From Chryseobacterium rhizosphaerae (GTDB lineage Bacteria; Bacteroidota; Bacteroidia; Flavobacteriales; Weeksellaceae): a stretch of 64,000 nucleotides of DNA. Position 1 is the first letter of the stretch; every line of letters begins with the position of its first letter. The DNA lies in the NCBI RefSeq assembly GCF_003385455.1, contig NZ_QNUF01000009.1:115147-179146 (forward strand), written 5' to 3'. Below are positions 51,442 through 60,459 of the stretch, one piece after another. Below the pieces are notes generated by a model. It searched no databases. It saw only the letters and a list, made by a program, of their open reading frames with translations, and was not told where the DNA came from. Made by a program: the position numbers and the translations under genes.

Positions 51442-52554
51442 GTGATCAACAACGACCAGATAAAAGAAGTTCAATCCAGAATTGAAGACTTACACAGATA
51501 CCTTCAGATAGAAAAAAAGAAAATAGAAATAGCCAACGATGATGAAAAAACGGCTGCCCCGGAGTTTTGGGATAATCCTAAAACAGCAGAAGCCTTTTTG
51601 AAGCAGCTTCGTTCCAAGAAAAAATGGGTAGAAGGCTATGATGAAATCCAGACTCAATTCGAAGATCTTCAGGTTTTAGCGGATTTTGCTAAAGAAGACC
51701 CGGATTCTGAAAAAGAGCTGGATGAAACATTTCCCCAGTTGGTAGAAAAAATCGAAGATCTTGAATTTAAGAACATGCTTTCCAATGAAGGGGATGAGCT
51801 TTCTGCTGTTCTTCAGATTACCGCAGGAGCCGGAGGTACAGAAAGCTGTGACTGGGCATCAATGCTGATGAGAATGTACACCATGTGGGCAGATAAGCAA
51901 GGATATAAAATCCGTGAGCTTAATTTTCAGGAAGGAGATGTAGCCGGTGTAAAAACCGTTACCCTGGAAATTGAAGGGGAATATGCATTTGGATATCTGA
52001 AAGGAGAGAATGGAGTACACCGTTTGGTGAGAATTTCACCTTTTGACAGTAATGCAAAACGCCACACAAGTTTTGTTTCCGTATATGTGTATCCTTTGGT
52101 AGATGATACTATTGAAATCAATATTAACCCTGCTGATATCAGCTTTGAAACCATGAGATCTTCAGGAGCAGGAGGTCAGAACGTAAACAAGGTAGAAACT
52201 GCCGTACGTCTACGTCACGCACCAACCGGAATTATTATTGAAAACTCAGAATCCCGTTCACAGCTTCAGAATAAAGAAAAAGCAATGCAGCTCCTTCGTT
52301 CAAGATTATATGAAATGGAATTGGAAGAGCGTATGAGAGCCAGAAATGAGATTGAAGCCAATAAGATGAAAATCGAATGGGGAAGCCAGATCAGAAATTA
52401 TGTGATGCACCCTTACAAATTGGTAAAAGATGTACGCTCAGCTTATGAAACATCAGATGTGGATGCTGTAATGAACGGAAATATCACCCCTTTCTTAAAA
52501 GCTTTCTTAATGGCGGATGGAACGGCGGTTTCCGATGATGATATGGAGCTATAA
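51442..52554 (+). CDS. prfB: Peptide chain release factor 2, without programmed frameshift
   Basis: 370 residues from a GTG; an in-frame TAA lies two codons upstream. Stop-codon-reading tripeptide SPF is at 199-201 and the catalytic GGQ at 244-246, so this is RF2, reading UAA and UGA. Where many bacteria have an in-frame TGA and +1 shift (around Leu 21 in RYLQIE), this gene reads straight on with CTT CAG. Autoregulation by frameshifting is therefore lost or never present. Confidence 0.93.
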   Translation: MINNDQIKEVQSRIEDLHRYLQIEKKKIEIANDDEKTAAPEFWDNPKTAEAFLKQLRSKKKWVEGYDEIQTQFEDLQVLADFAKEDPDSEKELDETFPQLVEKIEDLEFKNMLSNEGDELSAVLQITAGAGGTESCDWASMLMRMYTMWADKQGYKIRELNFQEGDVAGVKTVTLEIEGEYAFGYLKGENGVHRLVRISPFDSNAKRHTSFVSVYVYPLVDDTIEININPADISFETMRSSGAGGQNVNKVETAVRLRHAPTGIIIENSESRSQLQNKEKAMQLLRSRLYEMELEERMRARNEIEANKMKIEWGSQIRNYVMHPYKLVKDVRSAYETSDVDAVMNGNITPFLKAFLMADGTAVSDDDMEL

Positions 52555-52594
52555 ATATCATGTTTTATTTTTAGTTAAAATCTTATAATTTATT

Positions 52595-52624
52595 TTTGTT
52601 TCAGGTATTTTAGACCTATTTTTG
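52595..52624 (+). promoter_or_regulatory. Promoter of dedA
   Basis: TTTG at 52595-52598 and TATTTTTG at 52617-52624 with an 18-base spacer fit the Bacteroidota consensus well. Confidence 0.6.
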
Positions 52625-52640
52625 TTGTTCATCGAGATAT

Positions 52641-53339
52641 ATGGAAGATTTTAATAGCTGGAAGGATTTATTAAACCCGGAGTTTTACATTAAAATGGGA
52701 GGGTTTTGGCTTATTTTGTTTATTGTTTTTGCTGAAACAGGTCTTTTTGTAGGATTTTTTCTTCCTGGAGACTCTTTATTGTTCGTTTCGGGGATTTATG
52801 CCGTTGAAATTATCAAAGAGACATTTGGCTCCACGGCGAGTGATTTCTTGGATACTACTATTTTGGCAACCGGAGTTGCATTAGCTGCAATTATAGGAAA
52901 TGAAGTAGGATATTATTTTGGAAGAAAAGCTGGCCCTGCCTTGTATAAAAGACCGGATACAATGCTTTTTAAGAAGAAATATCTGTATCAGGCTCATGAC
53001 TTCTTTGAGAAGCATGGAGCATTAGCCATTATTATGGCCAGGTTTTTACCTGTTGTGAGAACCTTTACACCCATTGTTGCAGGTATTGTAAAAATGGACA
53101 AAAAAGAATTCTTAAGAGATAATATTATTGGTGCTGTTTTATGGTCATTCATTTTGATCTTTGCAGGACATTATCTTGACAAATTATTCATGGAACAGTT
53201 TGGAATCAATTTGAAAGAAAAACTGGAGTACATTATCATTATTATTGTACTGGTAACCACACTTCCTGTGATTGTCAAGTTTGTTTTCGGGAAAAAAGAG
53301 GATCTTTCTTCCAAGTATGACAACAAAGATTTTGAATAG
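52641..53339 (+). CDS. DedA-family membrane protein
   Basis: 232 residues with about five membrane segments and the DedA blocks ETGLFVGFFLPGDSLLFVSG, GNEVGYYFGRKAGPALY, and ARFLPVVRTFTPIVAGIVKM with its Arg pair. DedA proteins are proposed lipid-carrier flippases of the inner membrane. It is 86 bases after prfB with its own promoter and a terminator. Confidence 0.93.
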   Translation: MEDFNSWKDLLNPEFYIKMGGFWLILFIVFAETGLFVGFFLPGDSLLFVSGIYAVEIIKETFGSTASDFLDTTILATGVALAAIIGNEVGYYFGRKAGPALYKRPDTMLFKKKYLYQAHDFFEKHGALAIIMARFLPVVRTFTPIVAGIVKMDKKEFLRDNIIGAVLWSFILIFAGHYLDKLFMEQFGINLKEKLEYIIIIIVLVTTLPVIVKFVFGKKEDLSSKYDNKDFE

Positions 53340-53359
53340 TAAACAAACGATATACTTAA

Positions 53360-53393
53360 TACATAACCTGCTTTTTTAGCAGGTTATTTTTTT
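53360..53393. terminator. Convergent terminator between dedA and hydrolase
   Basis: Stem ATAACCTGCT / AGCAGGTTAT with a T5 loop and a following T run. The 3' arm overlaps the stop codon of the hydrolase gene on the other strand, so the compact gap serves both genes. Confidence 0.85.
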
Positions 53394-54253
53394 ATCCATT
53401 CCAGAATATTCGGATAAATAATACTGTCTCTTTTTCTTTTGCTGAAAAACCGGGGTACATGACCTGTTTTTTTCATAAAAACCAATTTATGAGGAACATT
53501 CATGGTGGTAAGTGCAGAATCCATGGCGAGACCCTGATGCGGATTGACTAGAAAATCATTATTCCCCTGAAAAAGTAAAGTAGGAACCCTGGTGATATTG
53601 GCTATTGGGCTGGCTTCTTTAAAAGCTTCGGAAACATTTTTTCTGTCGAACTTAGCTCCCACCACTTTTTGAAAGGTAGGAGAAGTATATTTGGAATAAA
53701 AAGAATTAAGATATTCTGGACTGTAAAAATCTGTGGGACCGCTTAAGGAAATGATTTTCCTGATCTGATCAGGATGCTGATATCCGTATAGCAAAGCGAG
53801 ATGCCCGCCGGCACTTTCTCCAAGTAAAACATAATTGTTGGGAAGCAGTTCTGCTTTTTCTGCTAAAGAATTAAATCTTTCAATAACAGATCCAATATCT
53901 TCGAGCTGCTGTTTATATGTGATTTTTTTTCGTTTAGAAACTAGCCGGTAGTTCATATTGATACTTGGAATTTTATTTTTAAAAAGCATCTTTTGAACCT
54001 GTATCATGTGTTCCTTTTTTCCTAACGTCCAGGCACCCCCATGAACAATAAGAACTACAGGAGAATCCTGGGCATAATCTTTGGGAAGAAAAATATCCAT
54101 TTTCTGCCTTTTATGCTCACCATATTGTAAATTATAGATTTTCTGCTGGCCTCCCTGACCTACCCAAACCCTGAATCTGGTATTACATGAGTGGAATATA
54201 AAGCTTATACATCCTAAAACAAAGAAATGATATCTGAGGACTAGCTTTTTCAT
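53384..54253 (-). CDS. Alpha/beta hydrolase lipoprotein
   Basis: 289 residues with a lipoprotein-like start (SFIFHSCN). The core has the HGGAW oxyanion motif, nucleophile Ser in LGESAGGH, and late Asp and His (NNDFLV, KTGHV). It belongs to the esterase/lipase group with an HGG motif. Probable substrate: a small ester, unknown. Confidence 0.88.
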   Translation of the reverse strand: MKKLVLRYHFFVLGCISFIFHSCNTRFRVWVGQGGQQKIYNLQYGEHKRQKMDIFLPKDYAQDSPVVLIVHGGAWTLGKKEHMIQVQKMLFKNKIPSINMNYRLVSKRKKITYKQQLEDIGSVIERFNSLAEKAELLPNNYVLLGESAGGHLALLYGYQHPDQIRKIISLSGPTDFYSPEYLNSFYSKYTSPTFQKVVGAKFDRKNVSEAFKEASPIANITRVPTLLFQGNNDFLVNPHQGLAMDSALTTMNVPHKLVFMKKTGHVPRFFSKRKRDSIIYPNILEWIKK

Positions 54254-54308
54254 ACATCAAATGTAAGAAAAATATGACGATTTGCAGACCGTTCTGAATA
54301 ATTCCCTT

Positions 54309-54737
54309 TCAGCTTTTTTCAGCTAATTCTTTTAATTTTTGATTCATCATATTGAAGCCGGCGGCTGTATTGTCAAAATTAAAAAACGGAACAAGTAAAC
54401 CCGAAAATTGTTCTGATTGGATCAACCGGGTGGTGCCGTTTTTATGATCAATCAGTTCAAAATGATGTTCACCGTCAAATACTCCCTTGAACAACAGTTT
54501 TCCTAACCATTTTAATTCTTTATTTTCTTTTTTGGATAAAACGACAGGTTTGAAAACCATTCCTTTTCCTCCCTTTGGTTCAATGGTAACCTGTATTTGA
54601 TTGCCTTCTTCTACAGATCCCTGGATACTGGTAATAAAGGGATTCCAGGTTGGATAGTCCTGAAAATTGGTTAATATTTTCCATATTTTTTCAGGGCTGG
54701 CATGAATGGTAATTTCTGTTTCTATTTTCTTTGACAT
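54309..54737 (-). CDS. SRPBCC-family protein
   Basis: 142 residues from MSKKIETEIT; a longer TTG-started frame is rejected. The START/polyketide-cyclase-like fold has the SPEKIWKILTNFQDYPTWNPF opening and a closing helix MMNQKLKELAEKS. It would bind a small hydrophobic ligand. It follows the Crp-family regulator. Confidence 0.85.
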   Translation of the reverse strand: MSKKIETEITIHASPEKIWKILTNFQDYPTWNPFITSIQGSVEEGNQIQVTIEPKGGKGMVFKPVVLSKKENKELKWLGKLLFKGVFDGEHHFELIDHKNGTTRLIQSEQFSGLLVPFFNFDNTAAGFNMMNQKLKELAEKS

Positions 54738-54799
54738 GATAAAATGATTTTTATGTAGGCAAAGTTCGGTGAGAATACTAAAAATCCACTTGACAAAAA

Positions 54800-55393
54800 T
54801 CAAAGATTTCCTGTAGCAATTTTATTTCTTATCCTGCTGAAAGTCTCAGAGGTCATCCCAAGCATTGAGGCGATATACTGCAAAGGAATTTGATTGAATA
54901 ATTGAGGGTTTTCATTGAAAAAACATAAGTATCTTTCTTCAGCCGTCATTGATAAATGACCGTAAACTCTTGTTTCAATAGTAGTGAAACAGTGAATAAT
55001 GAAGGCTTTTTCCAAGATATGCCATTGAGGAACCCGGCTCTGTAGTTTTTCGTAGTCAGTTTTATCAATGGTGTATAATTCTGTATCCGTAAGAGCTTGA
55101 ATAGTCCATCTTGCAGGAATATCAGACATAAAACTGGAAAGATCCGTTACAAAATATCCCTGAGTGGAAATCCATTGTGTGATCTCTTTTTTTTCAGTTT
55201 CACAAAAGATCCTTAAAAATCCCGACCTGATAAAACTTAATTTTGTGCTTTTCTTCCCTGCCTTCAGGAAAAAATCATTCTTTTTAAGAACTTCCGGTTT
55301 GAAAAAAGACACGATTGTTTTTAAATCATCAGCATCAATATTAGTAAAATATGAAGTAAGGCTATGTTCAAGATCAATATTTATGTTGCTCAT
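54800..55393 (-). CDS. Crp/Fnr-family transcriptional regulator
   Basis: 197 residues: a cyclic-nucleotide-binding-like beta-roll (about 25-125) and a C-terminal helix-turn-helix (LQYIASMLGMTSETFSRIRNKI). The beta-roll lacks the usual cAMP Arg-Ser pair in an obvious form, as in many Bacteroidota members. It overlaps the upstream TPR gene by four bases (ATGA) and is followed by the SRPBCC gene. Confidence 0.88.
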   Translation of the reverse strand: MSNINIDLEHSLTSYFTNIDADDLKTIVSFFKPEVLKKNDFFLKAGKKSTKLSFIRSGFLRIFCETEKKEITQWISTQGYFVTDLSSFMSDIPARWTIQALTDTELYTIDKTDYEKLQSRVPQWHILEKAFIIHCFTTIETRVYGHLSMTAEERYLCFFNENPQLFNQIPLQYIASMLGMTSETFSRIRNKIATGNL

Positions 55394-55887
55394 GGTTGAG
55401 GGGATTCTAAGTTTTCAGCATATCGGTACAGAGAACTATTGTATCTGGGGAGATGTTGGGATAATGCTTTTAAGGCTAAAGATAATGCTTCTTTGTTTTC
55501 GCCTGCAGAATAGAGGGAAAGGGCTAAAAAAGAATCGATGGCATCATTCAATTCATCAGAATAATTTGCTTTTTCTTCTCTTAAAATATGGATGCTTTCC
55601 TCTATTTTTCCATTATTTCTTAATGTACTTGCCAACTGAATTCTTGCTCTTCTTCTTCGTAAACCTGATAATCCGAGATTTAATGCAGATCGGTATAATG
55701 GTTCAGCTTCCTTTTCATGTCCCGTGGAGTCAAAAGCACACGCCATTTCAAAATGGGGGATAGCCTGTGAACCTGAAAATAATACTGTATGATCTTTGAT
55801 CTGTTGAATGAATTCTTCATTGCTTATTTTTCCAAATTTCAGCCAGATAGACTGTAATTGGGTTTCCCAGTTGGCTTGGTCATTCAT
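55390..55887 (-). CDS. Tetratricopeptide-repeat protein
   Basis: 165 residues, soluble and helical; repeats around ACAFDSTGHEKEAEPLYRSALNLG and ASTLRNNGKIEESIHILREEK fit the TPR pattern. It is the first gene of the TPR-Crp-SRPBCC group and overlaps the next by four bases. Partner unknown. Confidence 0.8.
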   Translation of the reverse strand: MNDQANWETQLQSIWLKFGKISNEEFIQQIKDHTVLFSGSQAIPHFEMACAFDSTGHEKEAEPLYRSALNLGLSGLRRRRARIQLASTLRNNGKIEESIHILREEKANYSDELNDAIDSFLALSLYSAGENKEALSLALKALSQHLPRYNSSLYRYAENLESPQP

Positions 55888-56044
55888 TTTTATAACAATT
55901 TAAACAAAGATATAAAATGTTGAAAAAGATGCACGCCTTTATGATTTTGTTTATTCTTAAAATTATTGTCCTATTATGAATAAGGAAACGGAATTAAATA
56001 ATTATTTTTGCAGGACTTAACAAATATTAAAAAAATATTAAAAT

Positions 56045-56926
56045 ATGGCTTCAGGCTTTTTTGCAATTTTAGATGATATTGCAGCATTGATGGATGATGT
56101 AGCAGTTACCAGTAAAATAGCTACACAGAAAACTGCAGGTATTTTAGGAGATGACCTGGCTGTAAATGCTGAAAAAGCTACAGGCTTTCTTTCTTCGAGG
56201 GAGCTTCCGGTTTTATGGGCTATTACCAAAGGTTCATTTATTAATAAACTGATTATTCTTCCCATTGCCTTTTTGCTCAACTGGCTGTATAAGCCTGCTA
56301 TTGAGATGATTCTTATTCTGGGAGGTCTGTATCTGGCTTTTGAAGGGGTAGAAAAAATTATTGAATTCCTGTTTCACCGTTCTAAAAAAGGACATGAAGT
56401 AGTGGAAGAAAGCAAAGAGGAAGACAATTCTGAAGTATCTGAAAAAGCAAAAATAAATTCAGCTATCCGAACAGACTTTATTCTTTCTATTGAGATTGTC
56501 ATTATTGCATTAGGTACTGTTATTCAGGAAAACCACCCGTTGATTACCCAAATCTTAACAGTAACTTTTGTGTCATTTATAGCCACTGTAGGAGTATATG
56601 GAATTGTTGCTCTTATTGTAAGAATGGATGACGCTGGGTTTAAGCTGATCAAAAAAAGCCATGATAAGGGATTCTTTTCCAAGCTTGGACACTTATTGGT
56701 AAAAGCGTTGCCTATTATTATTAAAGTTTTGGGAGTAGTAGGAACAATCGCTTTGATTCTGGTTTCAGGAGGGATTTTTGCTCATAATATCCATTATTTG
56801 CATGAATTATTACCAACATGGCCAGCTATGCTTAAAGAATTTACTTTTGGAATTGTAGGAGGATTGGGTGCTGTAGCCCTATTCACTATAGGTAAAGGAA
56901 TATATTCTTTAGCTACTAAAAAATAA
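56045..56926 (+). CDS. DUF808-family (YedI-like) membrane protein
   Basis: 293 residues with several membrane segments. The family opening ASGFFAILDDIAALMDDVAVTSKIATQKTAGILGDDLAVNA is very conserved. Function is unknown in all bacteria I know of. It is monocistronic with a terminator. Confidence 0.9.
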   Translation: MASGFFAILDDIAALMDDVAVTSKIATQKTAGILGDDLAVNAEKATGFLSSRELPVLWAITKGSFINKLIILPIAFLLNWLYKPAIEMILILGGLYLAFEGVEKIIEFLFHRSKKGHEVVEESKEEDNSEVSEKAKINSAIRTDFILSIEIVIIALGTVIQENHPLITQILTVTFVSFIATVGVYGIVALIVRMDDAGFKLIKKSHDKGFFSKLGHLLVKALPIIIKVLGVVGTIALILVSGGIFAHNIHYLHELLPTWPAMLKEFTFGIVGGLGAVALFTIGKGIYSLATKK

Positions 56927-56944
56927 AACCAATTAAGATATTAT

Positions 56945-56982
56945 AAAAATCCTGTACTGAAATAGTACAGGATTTTATTTTT
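56945..56982 (+). terminator. Terminator after DUF808 gene
   Basis: Stem AAAATCCTGTACT / AGTACAGGATTTT with a 5-base loop followed by T-rich sequence. Confidence 0.88.
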
Positions 56983-57046
56983 TATATTGACTTGATCAGC
57001 TCCGTTAGGGTGTAGTGAAAAAAAGAGACCCTAAGGCCTCTCTATA

Positions 57047-58165
57047 TTAATTGAATAAATCTTTCACTTTATCAAAAAAAGTTTTTTCCTTACCGGATGG
57101 TTCTGCAACCATTTCTCCGCTGGACATCTGCTTCTCAAAGAAATCTTTCTGTTCCTTGGTCAGCTTCTGTGGTGTCCAAACATTGATGTGAATAAACATA
57201 TCACCTTTTCCATAGCTGTCGATGCTTGGAAGACCTTTTCCTGCCAGTCTTAAGATCTTTCCGGACTGTGTTCCCGGATCTACGGTAATCTTCACTTTGC
57301 CTCCTACAGTAGGAATCTCTCTCTTGGTTCCCAGTGCAGCTTCTGCAAATGATACATACAGTTCCTGGTGAAGGTTGTCACCTTCTCTCTTGATCGTTGC
57401 ATCTACTTCTTCCTCTACAATAACCAGTAAGTCTCCCGGAATTCCTCCAAATGGAGCATCATTTCCTTTCCCTCTTACATTAAGCTGGATACCATCTCTG
57501 GCACCGGCCGGAATATTAATAGTGATTTCTTCTTCATCTTTGATAAGCCCCTGTGCATTAGCGCCTGCAGGAATTTTATCTGCAACTTTCCCGATTCCCT
57601 GGCAGGTACCACAGGTAGCCTGTGTCTGCATCTGACCGAACATCGTGTTCATTATTTTAACCTGAACACCGGAACCGTTACAGGTAGGACATGTTTTTGA
57701 AGTAGCACCTTCTGCTACTTTCATTTTTTTAACTTTAATGGTTTTTTGGGTACCGTTCACCATTTCTTCAAGGTTCAGCTTGATTCTGATTCTTAAATTA
57801 GAACCTTTCACCTGCTGGCGTCCTCCGCCACCACCGCCGAAACCTCCGAAACCACCTCCGAAAATATCTCCAAACTGGCTGAAAATATCCTCCATATTCA
57901 TTCCGCCTCCGAAGCCTCCGCCTCCGAAACCACCATTTCCACCTACTCCGGCATGACCGAACTGGTCATATCTGGCACGTTTCTGGTCGTCGCTTAACAC
58001 CTCATAGGCTTCAGCAGCTTCTTTAAATTTTTCCTCAGCCTCTTTATCTCCTGGATTTTTATCCGGGTGAAATTTGATGGCCATTTTTCGGTATGCTTTC
58101 TTTATTTCGTCGGCTGATGAAGATTTGCTGATCTCCAGAACCTCGTAGTAATCTCTTTTTGACAT
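57047..58165 (-). CDS. dnaJ: Chaperone DnaJ with two of four zinc repeats
   Basis: 372 residues. J domain with HPD (KFHPDKN), then a Gly/Phe-rich linker of about 60 residues. The zinc-finger region has only two CxxCxGxG repeats, CPTCNGSG and CGTCQGIG, which match repeats 2 and 3 of E. coli DnaJ; repeats 1 and 4 are gone. One zinc site instead of two is therefore expected. The substrate-binding domains follow. It lies downstream of grpE on the same strand. Confidence 0.95.
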   Translation of the reverse strand: MSKRDYYEVLEISKSSSADEIKKAYRKMAIKFHPDKNPGDKEAEEKFKEAAEAYEVLSDDQKRARYDQFGHAGVGGNGGFGGGGFGGGMNMEDIFSQFGDIFGGGFGGFGGGGGGRQQVKGSNLRIRIKLNLEEMVNGTQKTIKVKKMKVAEGATSKTCPTCNGSGVQVKIMNTMFGQMQTQATCGTCQGIGKVADKIPAGANAQGLIKDEEEITINIPAGARDGIQLNVRGKGNDAPFGGIPGDLLVIVEEEVDATIKREGDNLHQELYVSFAEAALGTKREIPTVGGKVKITVDPGTQSGKILRLAGKGLPSIDSYGKGDMFIHINVWTPQKLTKEQKDFFEKQMSSGEMVAEPSGKEKTFFDKVKDLFN

Positions 58166-58171
58166 GACTTT

Positions 58172-58276
58172 CTATATCTATAATTGATGATTGATAAATG
58201 ATAAAAGATATTTAAAATTTAGTAATAAAAGTATAGCTACCTATCAATTACCACTCATCATTTACCGTTTATACTA
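58172..58276. repeat. Short degenerate heptad stretch (site F)
   Basis: The gap between grpE and dnaJ reads GATGATT GATAAAT GATAAAA GATATTT and, still in phase further right, TATCAAT TACCACT CATCATT TACCGTT. It is a weaker copy of the heptad pattern, again purine-rich at left and pyrimidine-rich at right. Confidence 0.5.
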
Positions 58277-58813
58277 TTAGTTTCCTGTTACTACTTTTGC
58301 AAAACGAATTACTTTATCACTTAAAGTATATCCTGTTTCAATAACGTCTACAATTTTCCCTTTTAAATCTTCTGATGGAGCAGGGATTTGAGTAATAGCT
58401 TCATGGAAGTCTACATTGAAGCTGTCTCCGGCTTTTACCTCGATTGCTTTTAACCCTTTTTCCACAAGTCTGTTTTTGAATTTCTGATAGATAAGTTCAA
58501 CGCCTTGTAAATCAGATGGGTTTCCGTTTTTAGCAATTTCTTTTAATGCTCTTTCAAAATCATCTAATACTCCTAGCATAGATACCATCATATCCTGATT
58601 GGCATATTGGAAGAATTCCATCTTCTCTTTAGATGTTCTTTTTTTATAGTTTTCAAACTCAGCATACAATCTGATGTAACGGTCCTTCTCTTCTGCCAAA
58701 AGTTCCTCAGCAGAAGGAGTAGCTGTCACATTGTCCTCAGATACGGCTTCGTTCTGAATATTGTTTTCTCCTTGATTATTGATGCTTTCTTCGTTAATAT
58801 CCTGGTTTTCCAT
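58277..58813 (-). CDS. grpE: GrpE nucleotide exchange factor
   Basis: 178 residues: an acidic, Asn/Glu-rich N-terminus, a long coiled coil (EEKDRYIRLYAEFENYKKRTSKEK) and the C-terminal beta domain (FNVDFHEAITQIPAPSEDLKGKIVDVIETGYTLSDKVIRFAKVVV-like). It releases ADP from DnaK. It is upstream of dnaJ with a 111-base heptad-like gap. Confidence 0.95.
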   Translation of the reverse strand: MENQDINEESINNQGENNIQNEAVSEDNVTATPSAEELLAEEKDRYIRLYAEFENYKKRTSKEKMEFFQYANQDMMVSMLGVLDDFERALKEIAKNGNPSDLQGVELIYQKFKNRLVEKGLKAIEVKAGDSFNVDFHEAITQIPAPSEDLKGKIVDVIETGYTLSDKVIRFAKVVTGN

Positions 58814-58927
58814 AATTCAATATTTATTTACAGATTGTTTGACAAAGATTCTGCCAAATCAAAAAATCAGGACATTAAGGCAGAAAAAGAAAAGCATTGT
58901 TGCTGATGAAAAAAGAGGGACGTTGTG

Positions 58928-58983
58928 AAGCAAAATAGGCTGTTGACAATCCTTAATGTGATGGTTCAACAGCCTATTTGAAA
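58928..58983 (-). terminator. Terminator after mntH
   Basis: Long stem AAATAGGCTGTTGA / TCAACAGCCTATTT with a 19-base loop, just beyond the Nramp stop. Confidence 0.8.
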
Positions 58984-59011
58984 TTATTGTGTTCGTTCAT
59001 TATTCACGTTT

Positions 59012-60346
59012 CTATTCTCCAGCAAACGTCTGATACAGTAAATAAAGGTTTAGAATAATGATAATGATAGAGATGATCCACACACATACTTTAAGAAAAG
59101 GTTTGTTGACAAATTCACCCATCTTAGCTTTATCATTGGTAAACATTACCAAAGGGACTACTGCAAAACTAAGCTGCATAGAAAGGATAACCTGGCTTAG
59201 TACCAACAAATCTGTTGTTCCCTGTTCCCCGTAAAGAATAGCGACAATTAAGGCCGGGATAACAGCAATAAGTCTTGTGATAAGCCTTCTTAGCCATGGT
59301 TTTAATCTGATATTTAAAAAACCTTCCATTACAATCTGGCCCGCCAGGGTTCCGGTAAGGGTTGAATTCTGTCCTGAAGCAAGCAGGGCAATAGCAAAGG
59401 CGATACTTGCCATGGAAGCTCCTAAAATAGGGGTCAGCATTTTATAGGCATCATGGATATCAGCAATATGTTCGTTCCCTGTAGTATGGAATGTTGCAGC
59501 TGCAAGAATAAGGATAGCAGCATTGATGAAAAAAGCAAGCATAAGGGATACTGTACTGTCTAAAGTGGCAAATTTTATCGCTTCTTTTTTCCCTTCTCTA
59601 TCCCGGGTGTAATCCCTGGTCTGCACAATACTGCTGTGGAGGTATAAATTGTGAGGCATAACGGTAGCTCCCAAAATTCCGATAGCAATATAGAGCATTG
59701 CCGGATTTTGGATAATTTCTTTCTGCGGTACCAGGCCGCCAAGGATCTCATTAAAAGCAGGTTTGGATATAACGATTTCATAAACAAAACAGGACAGGAT
59801 GATAAATATAAGCCCGCCTACAATGCTTTCTATCCAGCGGAATCCTTTTGCCTGAAGCAAAAGAATAATCAAAACATCAACCGTCGTAATAACAATCCCC
59901 CAGGTCAAAGGAATATGAAATAAAAGATTTAAGGCAATAGCAGAACCTATCACCTCGGCGAGGTCACAGGCCGCAATGGCTATTTCACAAAAGATCCAGA
60001 GTATAAAGTTGGTCGTAGGATTGAAATGGTCTCTGCAGGCCTGTGCAAGATCCCTTTCTGCTACAACTCCCAGTTTTACGGATAAATGCTGTAACACCAT
60101 GGCAAAAATATTGGAAATAAGGATGACGGAAAGTAAGGTGTATCCAAATTGAGCACCTCCGGCAATATCTGTAGCCCAGTTTCCGGGATCCATATATCCC
60201 ACAGCAATCATAAGACCCGGGCCTGCAAAAGCCAGATATTTTCTCCAGAACGATGCATTTTTAGGAATCTTAATAGAGGAATAAACCTCTGGTAATGAGT
60301 GTAGGGTTTTATCTTTACGCCAGGCGTTTTTTAAGTTGAAATTCAT
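59012..60346 (-). CDS. mntH: Nramp-family divalent metal transporter
   Basis: 444 residues with 11-12 membrane segments. The metal site motifs are DPGNWATDI in segment 1 and MPHNLYLHSSIV in segment 6. Import of Mn2+ (and Fe2+) with protons is expected. A DtxR/MntR-like palindrome lies 4 bases before the start codon and abuts its -7 box, so manganese- or iron-dependent repression is likely. A terminator follows the gene. Confidence 0.92.
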   Translation of the reverse strand: MNFNLKNAWRKDKTLHSLPEVYSSIKIPKNASFWRKYLAFAGPGLMIAVGYMDPGNWATDIAGGAQFGYTLLSVILISNIFAMVLQHLSVKLGVVAERDLAQACRDHFNPTTNFILWIFCEIAIAACDLAEVIGSAIALNLLFHIPLTWGIVITTVDVLIILLLQAKGFRWIESIVGGLIFIILSCFVYEIVISKPAFNEILGGLVPQKEIIQNPAMLYIAIGILGATVMPHNLYLHSSIVQTRDYTRDREGKKEAIKFATLDSTVSLMLAFFINAAILILAAATFHTTGNEHIADIHDAYKMLTPILGASMASIAFAIALLASGQNSTLTGTLAGQIVMEGFLNIRLKPWLRRLITRLIAVIPALIVAILYGEQGTTDLLVLSQVILSMQLSFAVVPLVMFTNDKAKMGEFVNKPFLKVCVWIISIIIIILNLYLLYQTFAGE

Positions 60347-60349
60347 AAA

Positions 60350-60367
60350 TGTTAGAAATGACTAACA
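60350..60367. promoter_or_regulatory. DtxR/MntR-like operator of mntH
   Basis: TGTTAG AAATGA CTAACA is a perfect 6+6 palindrome with a 6-base spacer and contains TTAG-N6-CTAA, the core spacing of DtxR/IdeR/MntR boxes. It overlaps the end of the -7 box at 60366-60373 and covers the likely transcription start of mntH. Confidence 0.65.
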
Positions 60368-60373
60368 AATTTA
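60366..60373 (-). promoter_or_regulatory. -7 box of mntH
   Basis: TAAATTTG on the minus strand is an exact TAnnTTTG match 19 bases before the mntH ATG and touches the operator palindrome. Confidence 0.6.
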
Positions 60374-60404
60374 ATTAAATAAATATAAATGAGGAAATCA
60401 AAGG

Positions 60405-60437
60405 ACAAAAAAATCCCGGAAATTGCTTTCCGGGATT
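60405..60437 (-). terminator. Terminator after DUF937-OmpA gene
   Basis: Stem AATCCCGGAAA / TTTCCGGGATT, 4-base loop, then seven T on the minus strand. Confidence 0.9.
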
Positions 60438-60459
60438 AAATTTGTATTGAGTCTAAAGA

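Noticed and set aside
51480..51520. Programmed frameshift in prfB
   Set aside because: There is no in-frame TGA at the expected site; the reading frame is continuous from the GTG.
54738..54803. TTG start giving the SRPBCC protein 22 more residues
   Set aside because: The SRPBCC fold begins right after the ATG at 54737, and the extension looks like translated spacer.
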